NCBI GenBank assembly: GCA_023717585.1
Contig: JAMQPJ010000068.1
Span: forward strand, 1 to 15,158
Direction: 5' to 3'
Source of the DNA: Thermoanaerobaculia bacterium
Lineage (GTDB): Bacteria; Acidobacteriota; Thermoanaerobaculia; UBA5066
Length of the DNA: 15,158 nucleotides
Under the pieces are notes generated by a model. The model was not told the origin of the DNA. It saw only the letters and a program-made list of their open reading frames with translations, and searched no databases. Below, in pieces: positions 12,557 to 15,158 of this stretch. How positions within the stretch are numbered: the first letter of the stretch is position 1; each line of letters begins with the position of its first letter. Both the position numbers and the translations under genes were made by a program.

Positions 12557-13978
12557 ATGGAATTCCGCACGATCATCGAGCCCTTCAGGATCAAATCCGT
12601 CGAGACGATCAAGACGACGACCCTGGACGAGAGGCGAAAGGCGATCGCGGTTGCCGGATACAACGTCTTTCTCCTCCACGCGGAGGACGTCCTCATCGAC
12701 CTCCTGACGGATTCCGGGACGGGCGCGATGTCCTCGGCGCAGTGGGGGGCGCTCATCCAGGGCGACGAGTCGTACGCGGGCAGCCGCTCTTTCTACCGCT
12801 TCCGGGACGCGGTGAAGGATCTCACCGGCTTCAAGCACATCATCCCCACGCACCAGGGGCGCGCGGCCGAGCGCATCCTCTTCCACACGATCCTCGAGAA
12901 GGGCGACGTCGTCCCGAACAACAACCACTTCGACACGACCCGCGCGAACGTGGAGGTCGAGGGCGCCGAGGCGCGCGATCTCGTCATCGCCGAGGGCCGC
13001 GTCCCGGGCCTTCTCCACCCGTTCAAGGGGAACATCGACCTCGCGGCGCTGGAAGAGTCTCTCGTGAAGGACGGCGACCGCATCCCCGTCGTCATGGTCA
13101 CGGTGACGAACAACTCGGGCGGCGGACAACCCGTCTCTCTCGGGAATCTCCGCGGCGTGCGCGCGCTCTGCGACCGCTTCAGGAAGCCTTTTTTTCTCGA
13201 TGCCTGCCGCTTCGCCGAGAACGCCTACTTCATCAAGCTCCGGGAAAAAGGGCAGGCGCATCGGACGCCGAAGGAGATCGCCCGGGAGATGTTCTCCCTC
13301 GCGGACGGCTGCACGATGTCGGCGAAGAAGGACGGGCTCGCGAACATCGGCGGCTTCCTCGCCATGAACGACGACGCGTGGGCCGAGGACGCGCGCAACC
13401 TCCTCATCCTCACGGAGGGGTTTCCGACGTATGGCGGCCTCGCCGGCTACGACCTCGAGGCGATCGCGCGCGGGCTCGAGGAGGTCGTCGAGGAGCCTTA
13501 CCTCCACTATCGCATCCGGTCGATCGAGTACCTCGCCGAGAAGCTCGAGTCCGCGGGTGTGCCGATGATCCGGCCGCCGGGCGGACACGCCGTGTACCTC
13601 GACGCCCGAGCCCTCCTCCCGCAGATCCCGCCGCTCCAGTACCCCGGAATCGCGCTCGTGAACGCGCTGTACGAGGTCGCCGGGGTGCGCGGCGTCGAGA
13701 TCGGAACGGTCATGTTCGGGCTGAAGCCCGATGGCACAGAGAAGCCCGGTCCGATGGACCTCGTGCGCCTCGCCTTCCCGCGCCGCGTCTACACGCAGTC
13801 GCACGTGGACTATGTCGCCGAGGCCGTCCTCGAGGTCGCGCGAAACGCGGCGGCCCTGCCGGGCTACCGCATCACCGAGGCCCCGCGCGCCCTCCGCCAC
13901 TTCACGGCGCGCTTCGAGCCCCTTGCCCCTCGTCCGGGCGGTCCGCTCGACGACGGATCGCGCATCGCCTCCCGCTGA
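12557..13978 (+). CDS. tnaA: Tryptophanase (PLP-dependent beta-eliminating lyase)
   Basis: Converts L-tryptophan to indole, pyruvate and ammonia; 473 aa, the family length. Visible motifs are IDLLTDSGTGAMS (47-59), GDESYAGS (69-76), IPTHQGRAAE (96-105), QPVSLGN (191-197), ENAYFIK (221-227), PLP lysine K258 in MSAKKDG, EGFPTYGGL (287-295) and LRHFTARF (446-453). Tyrosine phenol-lyase (TPL) is the close alternative, and the N-terminus (EPFRIKSVET, MSSAQW) and IGGFLAMNDD look TPL-like. The specificity positions decide: TPL Thr124 is D126 here, TPL Arg381 is I382 (VEIG), and TPL Phe448 is H448, all as in E. coli TnaA. The last 20 residues extend past the usual end. No TnaC-like leader or tnaB permease is beside it. 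It is the fifth gene of the pheA cluster, 15 nt after the kinase-USP stop, and is convergent with the lipoprotein gene. Confidence 0.9.
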   Translation: MEFRTIIEPFRIKSVETIKTTTLDERRKAIAVAGYNVFLLHAEDVLIDLLTDSGTGAMSSAQWGALIQGDESYAGSRSFYRFRDAVKDLTGFKHIIPTHQGRAAERILFHTILEKGDVVPNNNHFDTTRANVEVEGAEARDLVIAEGRVPGLLHPFKGNIDLAALEESLVKDGDRIPVVMVTVTNNSGGGQPVSLGNLRGVRALCDRFRKPFFLDACRFAENAYFIKLREKGQAHRTPKEIAREMFSLADGCTMSAKKDGLANIGGFLAMNDDAWAEDARNLLILTEGFPTYGGLAGYDLEAIARGLEEVVEEPYLHYRIRSIEYLAEKLESAGVPMIRPPGGHAVYLDARALLPQIPPLQYPGIALVNALYEVAGVRGVEIGTVMFGLKPDGTEKPGPMDLVRLAFPRRVYTQSHVDYVAEAVLEVARNAAALPGYRITEAPRALRHFTARFEPLAPRPGGPLDDGSRIASR

Positions 13979-13999
13979 GGAGCCGTTCCGCCCGGCGCC

Positions 14000-14914
14000 T
14001 CAGTCCGGCAGCATGACGACGAGGTACTTGCTTCCCTTCCAGAAGCGGGCCGCGTCCTTCACGGTGAGAGTGCTCGCCTTCGGGCCCGTCCCGGCGAGCG
14101 CGTAGGTGTCCTTCGGGTGGTCCGAGAGGACGCGCGCCTTGTCCGGCGCGGCGCCCACGGCGAACTCCGTTTCCTTCCGCGTGTCGATCTGCTTGAAGAG
14201 CGTCTCGTCGAACTGGCCCGTCCGCTGCCAGTTTCCTCCGAGACCCAGGACGGAACCCTTCTTTTCGACGAGGCCCGCCTTCTTCAGCGCGCTCTGCGTC
14301 GCGATCAGAACGTAGGCCGTCGACATCTGCGTTTCGCGGTCCGCGATGGCGGCCTCCTTCTCCTTGACGACGGCTTCCTTCTCCTTCACGGTGCCGCGCA
14401 GCTCGTCCGCCTCCTTCGCGAGGACGAGCGTCTTTTCTTCGAGCGCCGCGATCGTGGCCTCCTTTTCCTCGAGGCTCTTCCGCAGCTCGCCGATGAGCCG
14501 CTCCAGCGTCGTGATCTTCTGGTCCGACGCGGTCTTCTGTTTCTGGAGGGCCGACAGCTTCGCGAGATTGGCCTTGACCACCCTGCGGATCTCTTCGATC
14601 TCGCCCTTGAGCTCGTCGCGCCGCCCCGGCGCGGCCTTGCCTTCCTGGGCGACCGCGAGCGAGGTCCGGACGGCCTTGAGCTCCTTGATGCGCAGGTCCT
14701 CGAGGCTCTTCTGGACTTCGTCGAGCGTGGCCTGCATTTCCGCGGTCGCCGCCCCGGCGGCGCCCAGCTCCCGCTGGGAACGCTGCTTCTCGTCGCTGAG
14801 CGTCTTGTTCTCGGATTTCAGCTGCTCGAACTCCTTCTTCGAAACACAGGACACGAGCGTGAGCGGAAGCACGGTCAGGACGGAAACACGGGCGAATCGA
14901 AGGATGTTTTTCAC
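14000..14914 (-). CDS. Coiled-coil lipoprotein
   Basis: 304 aa. The N-terminus MKNILRFARVSVLTVLPLTLVSC is a lipoprotein signal with lipobox LVSC, lipidated at C23, so it is membrane-anchored outside the cytoplasm. Residues about 25-200 are rich in E, K, Q, L and A in heptad-like order (repeats such as VKEKEAVVKEKEAAI), a long coiled coil. The last ~100 residues form a separate domain: AYVLIATQSALKKAGLV, GLGGNWQ, FKQIDTRKETEF, LSDHPKDTYAL and the ending ARFWKGSKYLVVMLPD. That layout resembles Bacteroidetes surface lipoproteins named Cbp1-like collagen-binding adhesins, from memory and not searched. The start is GTG, decided by GAGGAG at 14920-14925, 5 nt upstream. Only 21 nt separate its stop from the convergent tnaA stop. 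Adhesion or envelope-spacing role is a guess. Confidence 0.82.
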   Translation of the reverse strand: MKNILRFARVSVLTVLPLTLVSCVSKKEFEQLKSENKTLSDEKQRSQRELGAAGAATAEMQATLDEVQKSLEDLRIKELKAVRTSLAVAQEGKAAPGRRDELKGEIEEIRRVVKANLAKLSALQKQKTASDQKITTLERLIGELRKSLEEKEATIAALEEKTLVLAKEADELRGTVKEKEAVVKEKEAAIADRETQMSTAYVLIATQSALKKAGLVEKKGSVLGLGGNWQRTGQFDETLFKQIDTRKETEFAVGAAPDKARVLSDHPKDTYALAGTGPKASTLTVKDAARFWKGSKYLVVMLPD

Positions 14915-14941
14915 GATGACTCCTCGCTTCTCTTCCCGCGG

Positions 14942-14947
14942 AATTTA
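14942..14947 (-). promoter_or_regulatory. Possible -10 box (TAAATT) of the lipoprotein gene
   Basis: TAAATT on the minus strand lies 27 nt before the GTG start, in the 68-nt gap after the upstream gene. Transcription would start around 14935 and include the GAGGAG ribosome site. The -35 region is GC-rich and unconvincing. Confidence 0.35.
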
Positions 14948-14982
14948 TCGCATCCCCGCCGCCGGGCGCACCGGCACCCTCC

Positions 14983-15158
14983 TCAGCGCTTCGCCGGCTT
15001 CCGGACCTCCCAGCGCCAGGCGGACAGGAACGCGCCTTCGGTCATGCCGAGCGTCGCCATCGCCGCGGCATTCGTGCCGACGCGAAGAAGGCGGTCGATG
15101 GTCGCGCGGCCCCGCATCGCCTCGATGAAGCGCACCAGGGACCCCGAGACACCGTACC
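14983..15158 (-). CDS. C-terminal end of a probable peptidase-MA-like protein (cut by window edge)
   Basis: The last 58 codons of a gene entering from the right edge, stop TGA at 14983-14985. The readable end runs YGVSGSLVRFIEAMRG, RLLRVGTNAAAMATLGMTEG and AFLSAWRWEVRKPAKR. The pattern 'YG-SGSLVRF' followed by a short helix, an alanine-rich stretch and 'W' near the end is typical of the C-terminal part of gluzincin-type peptidase-MA family proteins, downstream of their HExxH site. The HExxH motif itself is outside the window, so the call is tentative. It lies upstream of the coiled-coil lipoprotein on the same strand and may be transcribed with it. Confidence 0.5.
   Translation of the reverse strand, partial: YGVSGSLVRFIEAMRGRATIDRLLRVGTNAAAMATLGMTEGAFLSAWRWEVRKPAKR

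Noticed and set aside
10961..13900. Very long minus-strand open frame (979 codons)
   Set aside because: It is antisense to the kinase-USP and tryptophanase genes, whose motifs are complete. Composition is the typical Arg/Asp/Glu/Val shadow of GC-rich codons.
12557..13978. Tyrosine phenol-lyase identity
   Set aside because: The three specificity positions (D126, I382, H448) match tryptophanase and differ from tyrosine phenol-lyase.
11977..14016. Plus-strand open frame (679 codons) overlapping the kinase and tnaA
   Set aside because: It is an out-of-frame shadow, Arg/Pro/Gly-rich with no domain, running through two well-supported genes.

Overview
The window is GC-rich, gene-dense bacterial chromosome with strong G/C third-position bias. 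It holds twelve protein-coding genes (two cut by the window edges, one frameshifted) and two tRNA genes. There is no rRNA or other phylogenetic marker. A secreted Thr/Pro-repeat protein ending in a 'VDVNGYF'-type domain, a large secreted subtilase with duplicated C-terminal modules, and a kinase fused to a universal-stress-protein domain all fit a free-living, high-GC Acidobacteriota-like organism. That assignment is inference. I see no insertion sequence, phage module, CRISPR array or other mobile element.

Layout. (1) 1-1948, minus strand: a PLP aminotransferase followed by the 5' third of lon, which runs off the left edge. (2) 2049-5165, plus: a secreted S8 (subtilisin-type) protease with two C-terminal repeat modules. 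(3) 5217-5960, minus: a LAS/M15-type zinc peptidase without a signal peptide. (4) 6158-6881, minus: tRNA-His, tRNA-Arg and a DinB-family gene in one line, the DinB gene broken by a single-base frameshift. (5) 7020-7844, plus: a secreted protein with a 36-bp tandem-repeat linker. (6) 8015-13978, plus: a compact five-gene cluster of chorismate mutase/prephenate dehydratase (pheA), a divergent DAHP synthase, a calcineurin-like phosphoesterase, a Ser/Thr kinase-USP fusion and tryptophanase (tnaA). (7) 14000-15158, minus: a coiled-coil lipoprotein and, upstream of it, the C-terminal end of a probable peptidase-MA-type protein.

The most interesting part is region 6. The first and committed enzymes of phenylalanine synthesis sit in translationally coupled order with a phosphoesterase and a cytoplasmic kinase carrying a stress-sensor-type domain. 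The cluster ends with an enzyme that breaks tryptophan down to indole, pyruvate and ammonia. This suggests a coordinated aromatic amino acid control unit with its own phosphorylation switch, but the regulatory link is inferred from gene order only. The DAHP synthase in it departs from the family signature at several active-site positions. Four genes in the window also have a TAnnnT -10-like box 7-10 nt before the start codon and lack a usable Shine-Dalgarno sequence, which suggests leaderless or nearly leaderless mRNAs.
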